Source of the DNA: Hemileia vastatrix
Lineage: Eukaryota; Basidiomycota; Pucciniomycetes; Pucciniales; Zaghouaniaceae
NCBI GenBank assembly: GCA_030280995.1
Contig: JASXTE010000008.1
Span: 2,561,001-2,625,000, forward strand
Length of the DNA: 64,000 nt
Direction of reading: 5' to 3'
The position numbers were made by a program, and so were the translations under genes. Shown one piece after another: positions 1-10,811 of the stretch. Below the pieces are notes generated by a model. The model searched no databases and was not told the origin of the DNA. It saw nothing but the letters and a program-made list of their open reading frames with translations. Position 1 is the first letter of the stretch; every line of letters begins with the position of its first letter.

Positions 1-553
1 CAATTTGGCACTCAGAAACGCCAAATTTGTTGGTGTGCATGGGCTCTTAGATTGTGGTCTGTGTGTATATAGTGAATAAGACAGTTTGGGGAAACCTTAA
101 TTATCATGCAACCATCCGGAGGTGATATCCTTGTTCATCACTCAGTTTTCACTGTTTTTTGGCCACAATTGGCTGTGTTTGTTGCAAGTTTAGTTCTTCA
201 TTTAACTCAACTTTGGCAACTGTTTTCTCTGGTGTAGTCTTGCAAGCTATATCAAGTATTATTGCTGTCTCTGGTGTGAATTTGCAACCTACATCAAGTT
301 TCATTGCTTTCTCTGGTGTGGACATTGGTCTACATTTCAGTTCTTTGGTGTGGTAGTCTGTCTGGAGAATACTTTCTTGGCTGATCAGGCAGTCAAGTGT
401 ATTGGAAAAGGGGCTTTTAACAACAGGAACCAATTTACTGTAGCAGGTAAATCTCACTTATATTTTTCTAAAGGGACAGGGGATTTTCTCTTGGGTTTGT
501 TTCTCCAACTCCCTTGGTCAAGGCCTTTAGCTAGTACTATAGGATTTTCTACA
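1..553 (+). repeat. 5' LTR of gypsy A (3' part only)
   Basis: Matches 12010-12562 without net indels. It ends in TCTACA just before the primer-binding-like site. It contains about 2.7 copies of a 42-bp tandem repeat (CTCTGGTGT recurs at 227, 269 and 311). The minus strand of this repeat is open for 102 codons in both LTRs. Confidence 0.9.
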
Positions 554-557
554 TTTC

Positions 558-574
558 TGGCGCCCAATGTGGGG
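558..574 (+). other. Primer-binding-like site
   Basis: TGGCGCCCAATGTGGGG begins four bases after the LTR end. TGGCGCC is a common start of tRNA primer-binding sites in LTR elements. The matching tRNA was not identified. Confidence 0.6.
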
Positions 575-645
575 TAGGCTCTGCTAGTTCTATGGAATCT
601 CTGTTGTATTTGGTTGATCTTTTCTGGTGATTTTATTCTGGAAGA

Positions 646-2027
646 ATGGCTTCTGGTTCATCTATTCCTGTGGTGACTGTCAGTGGGGGAGAGGGTCCTC
701 CTGCTGTGATGGTTAGGGAATGTGTGAGGATTAAAACTTGGGATGGCACCAAGTTTAATGGAGATGATGTGAAGTGGTTTCTGGAGAAATATGTGACTGA
801 TGCTGGTGTGGATGGTGCTTCTTACCTGGACATGGTGAAACAGATCATTTTCTTCATTGGTCATAGGGCAGTGGAGAAGGAGATTGTGGCCAGGTCTGGC
901 TACAAGAAGAGGGATTGGAAGTTGTTGTGCAGGGAGATGGTGGATAGATGGGGTTTCAGGTTCACTATGGTGGATCTGAACAAGGTTGTCATTGAATGGT
1001 AGTCTCATGGTGGTGTTGGTAACTCACTCAGTTACAGGAAGTTTTTACTACAGTTTGATCCTGTGGTAGAATATTTGGTGGAAGTAGAGGAGCTGGCACA
1101 TGAAAATGCTGCCAAAGATATTTTTGGTCTGCCCTGGCTAGAGATGTCAGGATGGATTTGTTGAAGGAGTTGTCAAGGAAAGACTTGATGAAGACTCTTT
1201 CTAATGGGTACCAGAAGTTGCCTGCCTTGTACAATGTAAAGGAGGCTGTGGAGGCCCATTTGAAGCTGTTGCCTGTGGACACCTATCAAGAGGGGTGTGC
1301 CAAGTATGTCAGCAAAGTCAGTGAAGCTTTGGCTGAAGAGGAGAGTAGGGTAAAGAAGGAAGAGAAGAATATGGTGGAGGTTCCCAAGCAGGAGAGGTAC
1401 CCAGTGGTGAAGCAGTTGGCTGATCTGACAAAACAGCTACATATCTTTGTGCAGGAGGCTAAGAAGGTCAATAGGGATCCCTCTCAGCCTAGAGATTTTG
1501 ACAGAAGGGCTGGTAGGAGTGACTCTTGGGTCTGCTCTTATTGCAGTAGGAGGGGGCACAAGTCCAATGATTGTTGGGCTCTGAACAGAGATGTTTCAGA
1601 AGGAAAGGTGGAGTTTGATGGCAGGGTGTTCGAATTCCCTGATGGTTCATTTGTAAAGCCCAGTGAGGGGCAGGCCCCTATTGATTTGGTCAGGAGAATA
1701 ATTGGTCTCAATAAGAGGAGGCAAAGATTTGAGGAGATCCCTGATCAGGGGAAGTCTTTTGCCAAGGCAGATGAAGATGTCAAGGGAAAAGGAAAGGAGG
1801 TCAATAAAGTCTCTTTTTCTACTTACTTTGGTGGGTTGGAGTTGTATTCTTGTGGAGGACAGGCAAGTGATGAATGCTTGGCTGGTGTTTATGATGTTGA
1901 AGCTGGAAAGGTAGGAAGGCCTAAGAGTAGTTCTCAGGCCCAACCAAAGCCTAAGGTTTCAAAGGCAGATCCTAAGCTGAGTGCAGCTAGGAGGAATTAC
2001 AGCAAAGAGGAGCTGTACAAGATGTAG
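646..2027 (+). pseudogene. gag: gag (nucleocapsid zinc-knuckle protein), broken
   Basis: Gag forms the retrotransposon particle. The ATG at 646 follows the primer-binding-like site by about 70 bp. The first 118 codons read to a TAG near 1000. The same frame then continues in gag-like sequence to about 1130, where a frame change joins the 1152-2027 reading frame. That frame carries a CCHC knuckle, CSYCSRRGHKSNDC, near 1530-1575, the nucleic-acid-binding hallmark of gag. A TAG at 2025-2027 interrupts the same frame, which continues into the protease. In an intact copy gag and protease would be one frame. The copy is clearly decayed, and the family assignment rests on the knuckle and the position before protease and RT. 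Confidence 0.8.
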
Positions 2028-3005
2028 AAGGGGATTGCTGATATGGGCCCCCCCAGTTTTGGTGCATTGGACATGAACGGTGAGCCAATGCCAATGGATG
2101 TTGTTTCTGACTCAGAGGAAGATGTCCCTTTGGCTTCATTTCCAAAGCCTGCTGGAGTTAGAGGTACTGGTGAGGGATCTGGTTTGATTCCTGTTGATGG
2201 AAAATCTTTTGGTGGTTCTGTTCCTCAGGAGATTTCTAGGACCAAGGTAGTGAAGCCAAGGGCTCACTTTGAGAGGCCAGTAGTTTCTGGCCAATCTAAT
2301 GTTATGGACTTGGTTCTAGAAGGAATGAATCAGGTTCAGGTTTCCCTTTCTTATGGGGAATTGTATGCTATCAGTCCTGGGTTGTCTGATAGGCAAAAAA
2401 AATTGTTGACCAGGAGAAGGGTTTCTTATGGGGAGGTGGAATACATCTGTGATTCTGCGGAAAAGTTTGGTGAGGGGTTGGAAACTCATTTTTCTGCTCC
2501 TCTTGATTATGTCAACATCACTCTGAATGGCAGGAAGGCTAGGGCATTTGTGGATTCAGGTTCTCAGATTAACCTGATTTCTTTGTTTGAGGCTACTCAT
2601 CTGGGCCTCCCCATCAAGACAGGAATTGGTGGCCATGTCACTGAGTTAATTGGGACAGCCAAATTCGTAAAGCTGGATGTCGGTGGAGCCTCCAGAAAGG
2701 TTCACTTTTAAATTGCAAAAGGTAATGTGAAAGCTGTTTTGGGTGGACCATTCTTGATGGATTTTCAAGCAAGAATTGGTTATCAGTTTTACATGGGAAT
2801 CAGTTTGGAGTTGAAAGGTGAAGATGAGAGAAGGCTTCACATGAGGTTGTCATCTCCTGGAGATTATGGTTGGGAGACCAGGCCTGGCTTGTCTTTAATG
2901 TGCCAGTGCATGGATTGTTGCAGGAGAAGGAAAGAAGTGGGTGCCACCTCTGGTTTTTTGGAGTGTGGCTCAGGCTCTACTGAGAGTCTGTCTTTTTTAG
3001 AGTAA
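2028..3005 (+). pseudogene. Aspartic protease region of gypsy A
   Basis: This region continues the gag frame after the stop at 2027. The retropepsin active-site motif is FVDSGSQINLIS, encoded near 2548-2585, and LGGPFLMDF follows about 65 codons later. The protease would cleave the Gag-Pol polyprotein. A TAA at 2709-2711 interrupts the frame, and the domain then runs on in frame to a TAA at 3003-3005. That TAA overlaps the ATG of the next reading frame (TAATG). The acidic, Ser-rich segment at 2040-2300 upstream of the domain is probably a linker. Family confidence is good; function is lost in this copy. Confidence 0.78.
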
Positions 3006-4162
3006 TGAGGGCTGACTGCCCTAGTGCTACAACCTCTTCCCAAGATGAGGAAATCCCAGGTTGTAGTAGGTCAGCTCCCTTGGAGAAATACCAAGTGGAT
3101 TTTCAACTTTTTCTTTTTAATGTTTCTCTTCTCTGCAAGTATTATTCATGTTTTTTATCAAGTATCTTTTCTCTCTCAAGATTTTTAATTATTTTTAATT
3201 CAAGTTCAAAAATGAAGATTGGTTATATATCTTTATTGAAAGATATGCAGAAAAGTTTTGGAGCGGTGAGATTGGGGTCTAAAAGTAAGTCCTCCCAATT
3301 GTGCACTGCTAGGGTTTCTTCTACACCTTTCAAAAACATAACCTTGGCCATGTCTGTGAGCATTGGGGAAACCCCTGGTTATTTTTGTAGGATGAAAGAA
3401 AACTCAAGAAAAGAAGAAAAAAATTTCAAGATAAATGAGGAAAAGCAAGAAAAAAATCTGAAGATAATTAAAAAAGAAGAAAAGAATTATTTTTGTGAAG
3501 ATCATCGAGATCAATTTTTGGGCCGCCAGCATGAGGCTAAACTGCACAAAATTTTGAAGAAAGAATATCGTCAAGATCAATTTTTGGGCCTCCGGCATGA
3601 GGATAAACTGCATAATTTTAGAAGATATGATTCAGAAGATGAATCAAGATTTGAAGATTTGGAAGATGGAAGTGAGGACAAATACGTGGAATTACAGAGA
3701 AGTTGTGGAGTAGTGAGATTGGGGTCTAAAAGTAAGTCCTCCCAATTGTGCACCGCTAGGGTTTCTTCTACACCTTTAAAAAACATTACCTGGGCCACAC
3801 ATGTGAGCAATGGGGAAACCCTTGGTTTTTGTTTCAGGTCTGCTGGTGAAGACATCCTGAAGATCCCTCAAGTTGATGGTGGAGCCGCAAAGTACAAGAA
3901 GGTAGCGCAGAGGATTAGGCCTGTAAATGAGCCTATGCCTATGGGTTTGAATCCTCCTTTGAAGAGGCCTTCTTTATCAAGAGATCTGTACTGTACTCCT
4001 CTGGTGAAGAAACCTCCTGATTTTGTGGAAACCGCTCAAGTGACTGTGGAAAGGTTGAAAGTTGTTAATTTTGGTCCTGATGGGTGGTTGTCTGATGAGA
4101 AAAAGAAGTTGTTGTTGCACATTATTGTGCTCAGGGAGAAAGCAGTGGCATTTGTTGAATAG
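3005..4162 (+). pseudogene. Pol N-terminal linker with internal duplications
   Basis: An open frame of 385 codons starts at the ATG overlapping the protease stop and leads into the RT frame. It matches no domain I know. A segment of about 140 bp at 3250-3390 recurs at 3700-3840, encoding near-identical peptides (RLGSKSKSSQLCTARVSSTP in both). Between them lies a Lys/Glu-rich stretch with a ~66-bp tandem repeat (DQFLG..HE.KLH twice, 3505-3630). The last ~100 codons (after 3840) look like the start of the RT region. The TAG at 4160-4162 is in frame with RT. Confidence 0.6.
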
Positions 4163-6059
4163 GAAAGGGGTGTATTGAAAAACTCTTATGGGGAACCTTA
4201 CTTGATTCCCGTGGTTTGTCACGAACCTTGGCAAATCAAACCTATTCAAATTCCAGCTGCTATTATAGACAATTTTGTGGAGATTGTTAGGGAAAGAGTT
4301 AGGACAGGATTGTATGAACAATCAACTTCTAGTTACTCAAGTCCAGTTTTCTGTGTTAAGAAATAGAATGGGAAGTTGAGGGTGGTGCATGATCTTAGGG
4401 CCTTGAATAGAGTCACTATCAAGGATGTAGGGATGCCGCCAAGTGCGGAGGACTTTTTGGAAGCCTTTTCTGGAAGGGTATGTTATGGTTTGGGAGATAT
4501 TATGTGCGGTTATGATGAAAGGGAACTTCACACTGATTCACGGCCACTCACAACGTTTGAGACTCCTCTGGGTAGATTTCAGCTCACTAGATTGCCTCAA
4601 GGAGTAACTAATTCAGTAGCAGTATATCAAGCTCAAATGGCTTGGATTTTACAGGATGAGGTTCCGACTCATTCTGGTATTTTTATTGATGACAGTGGAA
4701 TTAAAGGACCCTCCACTGATTATGGAAATGCAGTGCTGAAAGAGAACTCAGTTATAAGGAGATTTGTTTGGGAATATGCAATTACTCTAGAGAGAGTATT
4801 TTTTAGAATTGAAGAGGCTGGTTTGACCACTTCTGGGTCAAAGTTCTGTTGTTGTGTTCCTGCTCTGGAAATCCTGGGTCATGTTGTATGTAAGGAGGGA
4901 AGGATTATGTCAAAGAAGAAAGTTAATATAAGTCAGTCATGGCAAAGGCCCAAAAATACTACTGAAGTTAGGGGATTTTTGGGAGTTTGTGTGCACTTCA
5001 GGATTTTTATTAAGGATTTTTCTTTTTTGGCTTTGCCCTTGAGAAGATTGACCAGGAAAGATGCGGAGTGGAAATGGACTGAAGAGTGTGAAGAGGCTTT
5101 TCAGAAATTGAAGAAGGTGGTAGGTGAAGATATTATTCTTCACAAGTTGGATTATGTAAGGGAAGCTGAAAAAATTTATCTGGCGGTGGACTCAAGTTAT
5201 ATTGCTGCTGGTGCTGTTTTGTCTCAGGAAGATAAAGCTGAGAAGGTCAGGCCAGTAAGGTATGAGTCTGTAGTTTTTAATGAGGTGGAATCTAGGTATT
5301 CTCAGCCAAAGTTGGAATTGTGTGGTGTAGCAAAAATTTTGAAGAAGCTACAAACCGTTTTGTGGGGGCAGAATCTCAAGCTGCAGGTGAATTCTAAATC
5401 TCTGGTTCAAATGATCAACACACCTAGTCTTCCAAATGCTCCAATGACTAGGTGGGTGGCATTTATTCAACATTTTTCTTTTGACCTGGTGCACAAGCCA
5501 GGTAAGACGTTTAGGATGCCAGATGGATTATCAAGAAGACCACCCACAGATGAAGATTCTGATTCTGAAGAATTTGATGAAAATTTTCCAGTGGTTAGGG
5601 CCAGCGCAAAGGGTGCTGAAGATTTTTCTCTCCTCCCCCAAGAGGTTAAACTGGATGATTGTTCTTGCCTCCACCAAGAGGTTAAACTGGATGGTTCTGA
5701 TCTTGATTCTGGTGATCAGGATTTTTTTGTTGATGAAGATGTGGCTGTTTTTTGGGATGGCTCAAAATTTGAGAATGGTGTTTTTGTTGGTGAACTGGAT
5801 TTACTTAAGATTCAGTTGAAGAAAAAGAAGGTGCCAAAGTGTAGGGATTGGTGTCCTGGATGGGCCGGTTGTGTTGCTCATCTGTACACTGGAAATTATG
5901 ATAACAGGGTTGTACCCTTGGATATTGTTTTGTTGGATTTTGAAGATGAGACCTGGGGTCAGATTGGGTTTTATTTTATTATGGCTAAATATCTGTTAAC
6001 CTTAGAAAGGCCAGATACTTGTGATGATGATACTTGGTTGGAAATCAAGAAGAAGAGTC
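4163..6059 (+). pseudogene. Reverse transcriptase and RNase H of gypsy A
   Basis: The frame has a TAG at 4364 and otherwise continues to 6205. RT landmarks in order are LRVVHDLRALNRVT (about 4375-4415), FETPLGRFQLTRLPQGVTNS (about 4558-4615) and the catalytic FIDD box (4682-4693), a variant of YxDD. RNase H follows with LAVDSSYIAAGAVLSQ near 5180-5230. A spacer after RNase H (5590-5710) carries a short duplicated peptide, QEVKLD, twice. The encoded enzyme would copy the element RNA into DNA. This copy is inactive because of stops upstream and within the frame. Confidence 0.88.
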
Positions 6060-7226
6060 CTGGCTTTTATGTTTCAGGAAGGAGGTTGATGAGGAGGAGA
6101 AATCCAAATCCTCAAGTGGTGGTGACTCAGAAGAAGGGTCAAGAATTGGTTTTGAAGTCTTTGCATGAAGACCTTGGTCATAGAGGCTTTGGGGAGACTT
6201 ATTGAAGAGTAGCAGATATATTTTGGTGGCCAGGTATGAAGTTGGCTGTGCAGGGTTGGGTTCAATCTTGTGAAGAATGTCAAAGAAGAAGTCACTTGAA
6301 ACCTAAAGAGGTTGGCCATGCTAATGATGAAACAACTGTGTTTGGAAGAGTCAGCTTGGATGCTGTCCATATCAAAGAGGGAAAGGTATAAATACTTGAT
6401 TGTTGCTAGGGATGATTTGTCTGGTTGGGTTAAGGCTGTGCCTCTGGTTAATTTGACTGCAAAAAATTTAGCAGAGTTTTTGAAGAAGAAATGGGTATTT
6501 AGGTATGTATTGATGAAGTTGGTGACTGTTGATGGTGAGCCAGAGTTTGGAGCTGAATTCAAAGAAGCTGTGGCAAGTATTGGTTCTAAAGTCAGGGTGG
6601 CTACACCTTATTACCCTGAAGCTGAAGGCATGGTTTAAAGAGGCCATCAAGTTATCAAAAATGCTTTGGTGAAAATGTGTGGAGATAGTGCTGAAAAATG
6701 GAGGCATTATTTACACTTTGTGTTATTTGCTGATAGGGTCACTGTAAAAAAGGCAACTGGCTATTCCCCTTATGAATTATTTTTTGGGAAGAAAGCTGTT
6801 CTACCGGTGGATTTGGAAGCTGTCTCTTATCTTGGAATCAATTGGGATGATATATGCTCAACAGAAGATTTTCTCTGTGCCAGGATGCAACAGTTGGAAT
6901 GTAGAGAGGAATGTCAAGATAAGGCATACTCTAGAATGATGAAGATAAGAAATCAATCAGTCAGATACTGGGACAAGAAGTTGGCTCATAGACTCAGGAA
7001 TCCCTTGAAACCTGGTTGTTTGGTTTTGGTGTATAATAGAAGTTTGGAAAGTCAGTGGTGAAAGATGTTTTCTGACAGATGGAATGGACCTTACAGAGTC
7101 AGATCTCAGGTGTCTGGAGGTTCTTATGTTTTGGAGGAGTTAGATGGCGCAGTATTAAAGAAGAGAGTGGCTGCAGATCAGGTGAGGAGATTTTACCCTA
7201 GAGGCACAAAAATTGAAGAAGATTGA
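6060..7226 (+). pseudogene. Integrase of gypsy A, broken
   Basis: The zinc-binding N-terminal part reads HEDLGHRG, then WWPGM and CEEC (6165-6285), the HHCC pattern of retroviral-type integrases. The core starts with DAVHIKEG (6358 on). A frame change near 6385 leads into YLIVARDDLSGW, then VDGEPEFGAEF (second Asp, near 6530). The third catalytic residue is lost: where gypsy B keeps a Glu in GMVERGH, this copy has a TAA at 6636-6638. A TGA at 7057 replaces the Gly of ESQWGKMF. The tail ends at 7226. The protein would insert element DNA into the genome. Confidence 0.88.
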
Positions 7227-7358
7227 CTCCACAATGAGGATAAACTATGGACCATTCTTTAATTTTGGATTTTGGTGATGCTGTTCATCTGTTTTGTTGG
7301 AAACTTTTTGTTAGAAGGTACCCATGGGTGGGGCTTCTAGATTTTATTTTGGAAAGTA

Positions 7359-7402
7359 TGGGGGTGACTGATGGGCTTGCTGCTCTATCAACAGTTACCC
7401 CA
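7359..7402 (+). repeat. Hairpin type 1, copy 1
   Basis: TGGGGGTGACTG pairs with CAGTTACCCCA (one G-T pair) around a loop of about 21 bases. The same hairpin recurs at 7616-7662 and 10528-10574, and on the other strand at 62375-62421 in gypsy B. Confidence 0.7.
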
Positions 7403-7615
7403 GATTGTCTGTTTCCAACCCCTTCTCTGAATTTGGTTGAACCCTAGTATTGGTTTTTCTTTACAGGTTTAAGTCCTCTATGACTTTAAACTGAAAGTTC
7501 TTTTGGTCTTCAAGTGCCGGACTCTTCATGCTTATTGGTTTTGGTTTAATGTGTTGGATTTTGTGTTTTTGTTAGAAGGCACCCAGGGGGGGCTTCTAGA
7601 TTTTATTTTGGCAAG

Positions 7616-7662
7616 TGTGGGGGTAACTGATGAGCTGGCTGCTCTGTAGAACAGTTACCCCA
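7616..7662 (+). repeat. Hairpin type 1, copy 2
   Basis: TGGGGGTAACTG pairs with CAGTTACCCCA. The loop GATGAGCTGGCTGCTCTG resembles the loops of the other copies. Confidence 0.7.
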
Positions 7663-7802
7663 GAATGTCTGTTTCAAGTATTTTGTTTGTTCTAGTTGAA
7701 TCCTAGTTCTGGGTTTTTCTATTCAGGTTTCAAGTCCACTATGACCTTAAACTGGCTTACTGGCTTGGGACAGGCTTCTTTTGTCTATTTGGTTTGGTGG
7801 GG

Positions 7803-7858
7803 GATCACTGGTGGTCTCCCATCATTTTTACTTATTGGAGGGAGCCCACCCAGTGATC
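7803..7858 (+). repeat. Hairpin type 2
   Basis: GATCACTGGTGGTCTCCC and GGGAGCCCACCCAGTGATC form long imperfect arms around a loop of about 19 bases. The counterpart in gypsy B is at 62108-62167. Confidence 0.7.
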
Positions 7859-8043
7859 ATTTCATTGGACTGGACTTTCTATGGAGCTGGATTTTTTTGT
7901 TTTCTTTTCTTAAATTTTTTTGTCTATATTTAGATAGTAGTTTTAGATTATTTTCTTTTTTCTCTTTTTTTCTTTTAATTTTTTTATGGGAGTTATTAGG
8001 ATATAAAGAGGGAAAAATCACAAAATTATATTATATGTTGTTA

Positions 8044-8231
8044 CCACATCAGGGTCACCTGGATGTGGAAAAGCATTGGTTGGGAAAGGCTCATCAATTG
8101 GCTGGGCAATGCTATTTTCTTTCTTTCTCTTATTATTCTCTCAATTTCTAATTATTTTGTCTTTATTTTTTATTTCAATTCATTTAAAATTTATTTAACA
8201 GTGTATCCACATCAAGGTGCACCTGGATGTG
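8044..8231 (+). repeat. Hairpin type 3, two copies
   Basis: CCACATC pairs with GATGTGG at 8044-8068 and again at 8207-8231, with similar loops (AGGGTCACCTG, AAGGTGCACCTG). Gypsy B has one copy at 62010-62035. Confidence 0.65.
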
Positions 8232-8645
8232 GGTAAGGTATCAGGGGATCAGCTCATCAATTGGCTGGGGGATACCATTAGTAACTATTATTTGTCTCAT
8301 GTTATTATTATTATTCATTTCATTTTAATTTTTCAACTCTCATATTTTTGGTTAATTTTGTTATTTATTTTCAAGTTTTTTTAAGTATGTTAGTAGTTTA
8401 AAATAAAAATAAAAAATAAATAAAAATAAAAATAAAATAAAAATAAAAATAAAAAATAAATAAAATAAAATAAAATAAAGTAAATAAATTAAATTAAATT
8501 AAAAATTAAAAAATTAAATAAATAAATATAAATAAATAAATAAAATAAAAATAAAAATAAAACAAATTTTATATATATATATATTTCAGTTAATTATTAT
8601 TGTTCTCTCTTTTTATTAATTTATTAATTTCTCTCTTGTTTATTT

Positions 8646-10180
8646 TTAATGTCTGGAAGAAGAATCCTTCGGCGGTTGGTCTGGATTATGGTGGCGTTTT
8701 TGCTTTTTTTTAGGATTGGAAGAAGAACTGTGTTCTTTGTGGTTTAGGCAGCTGGAAAGAGTATATGGATTGTAATGTTCAGGTACTGGAGTGGAAGGTA
8801 ATTTTTGGGAAGAAGTGGAAGAAGTGGGGATTGAGTGTTGTAAGGTGTGCTTGATTATTCTAGACATCTTTCAGTGGTCTTCAAGGAGCTGTTTTCTCAG
8901 ATTCTTTTCAAAGTCATTCAACAGACCGTGGAGGGCAAAGGCCTTAAGCATGTTTGAACACATCATTCTTAGGTGTTGTTTCATGTCAGAATAATCCAGC
9001 GTTAAGGTAGTTTCTAGAGGTTGGCTAATCCAAATTGTAGTTTCAAGAGGTGGGGTTCCAACTACCCAGAAGAATTAGATCAGTAATTGGTCTCTGTTAA
9101 AGAAATTGGATTTATTAATTTGGTACTTAAAGATTGGAAGCTCATCAAATTTGTAAGTGGCCAGGATTTGAGCTGTTGATGAAAGCTGAATGGATGTTGA
9201 AGGAGGATCAACCAGATAGAGGTATGGATTCTCATGATCATTCTCTAAATGGTGTTGAAAAGATGATGGAGAAGAATGGCATTCCTGTGGCCTGGTTGGA
9301 GCGGTAGGGCTGCTATTGTTGTTGTGGATATTATTATTGCTTGGCCCAGTTGGGTTGGACACTGGTGGTGGAGAACCAGGGTTGTTGAATGAAGGATCAG
9401 GAGAAGGTGACCTGGAAGCTGATTGTGATTTGATGGATGAAGATCTAGAAGAAAGGGAATCATCAGAGGAATAATTGGCGGCCAGAGGATAGGTGTAGTT
9501 AGTTCTTCTTAAAGTAACCAGAGATTTTTGTTTGGAAGCGGCGTTGCGTGCTCTGGTGTTTTCAGAAGGTCCTCTGGCAGGTTTTCTAGAGTTTTTGGAA
9601 TTTTTGGGGATGTCTGCAGAAGAAGTTTAGTGTGTACACATTGCTCTGGGAGCACTAGGAGGTGGTTGCGTAGAGTTGTTGGTGTTGAATGGTGTATTTT
9701 GGCTGTTATCTGGCTGAATTAGGGAGTTTTGAGCCTGATTTTTGCTTTCTGGCAAGGCGGGTGGGCCGCCTGGACACAATTTAGCATCCTGGGAGCTGAT
9801 TTTGAAGCTGATTTGGCCAAATTTGCTTAGATAAAAGCAGGTCTTTTAGGGAGTGATTTGGGAATAGAACAACGTGATCTTCTGGAAGGAGCAGAAGATA
9901 AAGAAGAAGAAGCAGGCCCAACTTCTGGTGACCTGGTAGGAGATCTGGAAATATATTTGTGTGAAGGTGAAGGCAGAGGTATTGGATAGTTGGGGTCTCT
10001 GTCACATCTTTTCTTTTTAGAGTTGCAAGAATCACAGGCTCTGTTATACAATTTGGCTTGAGGAGTAGGAAGAGTGAAGGTACAAGGCCTGCACATGTGG
10101 ATGCACTGTTTACAAGCAAAGTCCTTTGGAGCAGTGAAACAGGGAAGGTCCAATGGGTCAAAGTCTGGAGATTCAGCCAT
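8646..10180 (-). pseudogene. Antisense zinc-cluster gene B within gypsy A, decayed
   Basis: Read on the minus strand from an ATG at 10180, the first 117 codons encode a six-cysteine cluster (C23, C26, C33, C49, C52, C59; spacing C-x2-C-x6-C-x15-C-x2-C-x6-C) with the basic stretch CDSCNSKKKRC. This is the spacing of fungal Zn2Cys6 DNA-binding domains, but the basic half comes second. A frame change near 9835 leads into a Ser/Pro/Asn-rich frame that continues to 8646, interrupted only by stops at 9629-9627, 9077-9075 and 8873-8871. The whole would be about 510 codons. No further domain is recognised. A TATA-like box lies about 135 bp upstream. It may be a nucleic-acid-binding regulator; that is inference. 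Confidence 0.62.
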
Positions 10181-10311
10181 GATCTGTGAAGGAAAAACAA
10201 TGAAGAGAAAAGAGATGAATGAAAATTTTGTCAGTGATGTGTAGATAATGAAGGAAGAATGGAAGTTCAGCAGGTTGGCTGTGGGGCACTGTGCATGGAG
10301 GTGGCTCTGCC

Positions 10312-10319
10312 CTTATATG
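10312..10319 (-). promoter_or_regulatory. TATA-like box for antisense gene B
   Basis: CATATAAGG on the minus strand, about 135 bp before the ATG at 10180. The interval is C/T-rich on the coding strand, as in many fungal leaders. It is supported by sequence pattern only. Confidence 0.35.
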
Positions 10320-10330
10320 AAAAATGGGTT

Positions 10331-10760
10331 TTAGTCCGTCAAGACTTTAAACTGAACACTGGCAGTCCATCAAGACTTTAAACTGAGAAATGGTACAGTC
10401 CCCCAAGACTATAAGCTGAGGATGGTTGTTGGTTGAGTCCTTCAGGACTATAAACTGATAATGTGGATTTGGTGTGATTCTGGCAGAGAGCATCCAAGGG
10501 GGAGTCTCTGAATTTTGTTAAGGCAAGTGTGGGGGTAACTGATGAGCTGGCTGCTCTGTAGAACAGTTACCCCAGAATGATAGTTTTTTTATTTGGTCTT
10601 TAATGTTTTTATCTCTGGTTCTGTCTTTTTGATTCAGGTTTTGAGTCCCCCAAGACTATAAACTGGGGGTTTTTTGACTCCCCCAAGACTATAAAATGAG
10701 GGCTGTTAGTCCCCCAAGACTTAAAACTGAGGATTAGTCCCCCAATACTTTAAAATGAGG
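10331..10760 (+). repeat. Interspersed CAAGACTNTAAACTG repeats of gypsy A
   Basis: About eight copies of a ~22-bp motif starting AGTCC and ending CAAGACTTTAAACTG (with variants) lie 25-60 bp apart. Two more relatives occur at 7470 and 7730. Hairpin type 1 is embedded at 10528-10574. The same motif forms the array at 60738-61560 in gypsy B. Confidence 0.75.
10528..10574 (+). repeat. Hairpin type 1, copy 3
   Basis: TGGGGGTAACTG and CAGTTACCCCA flank the same loop as copy 2. The copy is preceded by AGGCAAGTG, as at 7611. Confidence 0.7.
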
Positions 10761-10811
10761 AGTTTTTTATTTATTTTTATTTATAAATCAAGATTTTTGG
10801 GCAAGAAGTAA

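Larger units (their letters stand above)
7227..8645 (+). repeat. 3' noncoding region of gypsy A with hairpins and AT-rich tract
   Basis: No convincing gene lies here. A unit of roughly 250 bp containing a hairpin is present twice (about 7310-7500 and 7560-7750). A second hairpin lies at 7803-7858 and a third type at 8044-8068 and 8207-8231. Each copy of the third type is followed by a CATCAATTGGCTGGG motif. An AT simple-repeat tract made of AAATAAAAT-type units fills about 8400-8580. Equivalents of all these parts occur in gypsy B at 61680-62421 in the same order. Confidence 0.7.

Noticed and set aside
658..1008. Minus-strand frame of 116 codons over gag
   Set aside because: Shadow of the gag frame; no motif and no conservation evidence.
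7696..8151. A 151-codon + strand frame rich in Phe and Leu
   Set aside because: It crosses hairpin types 2 and 3 and a T-rich tract; composition is not protein-like.
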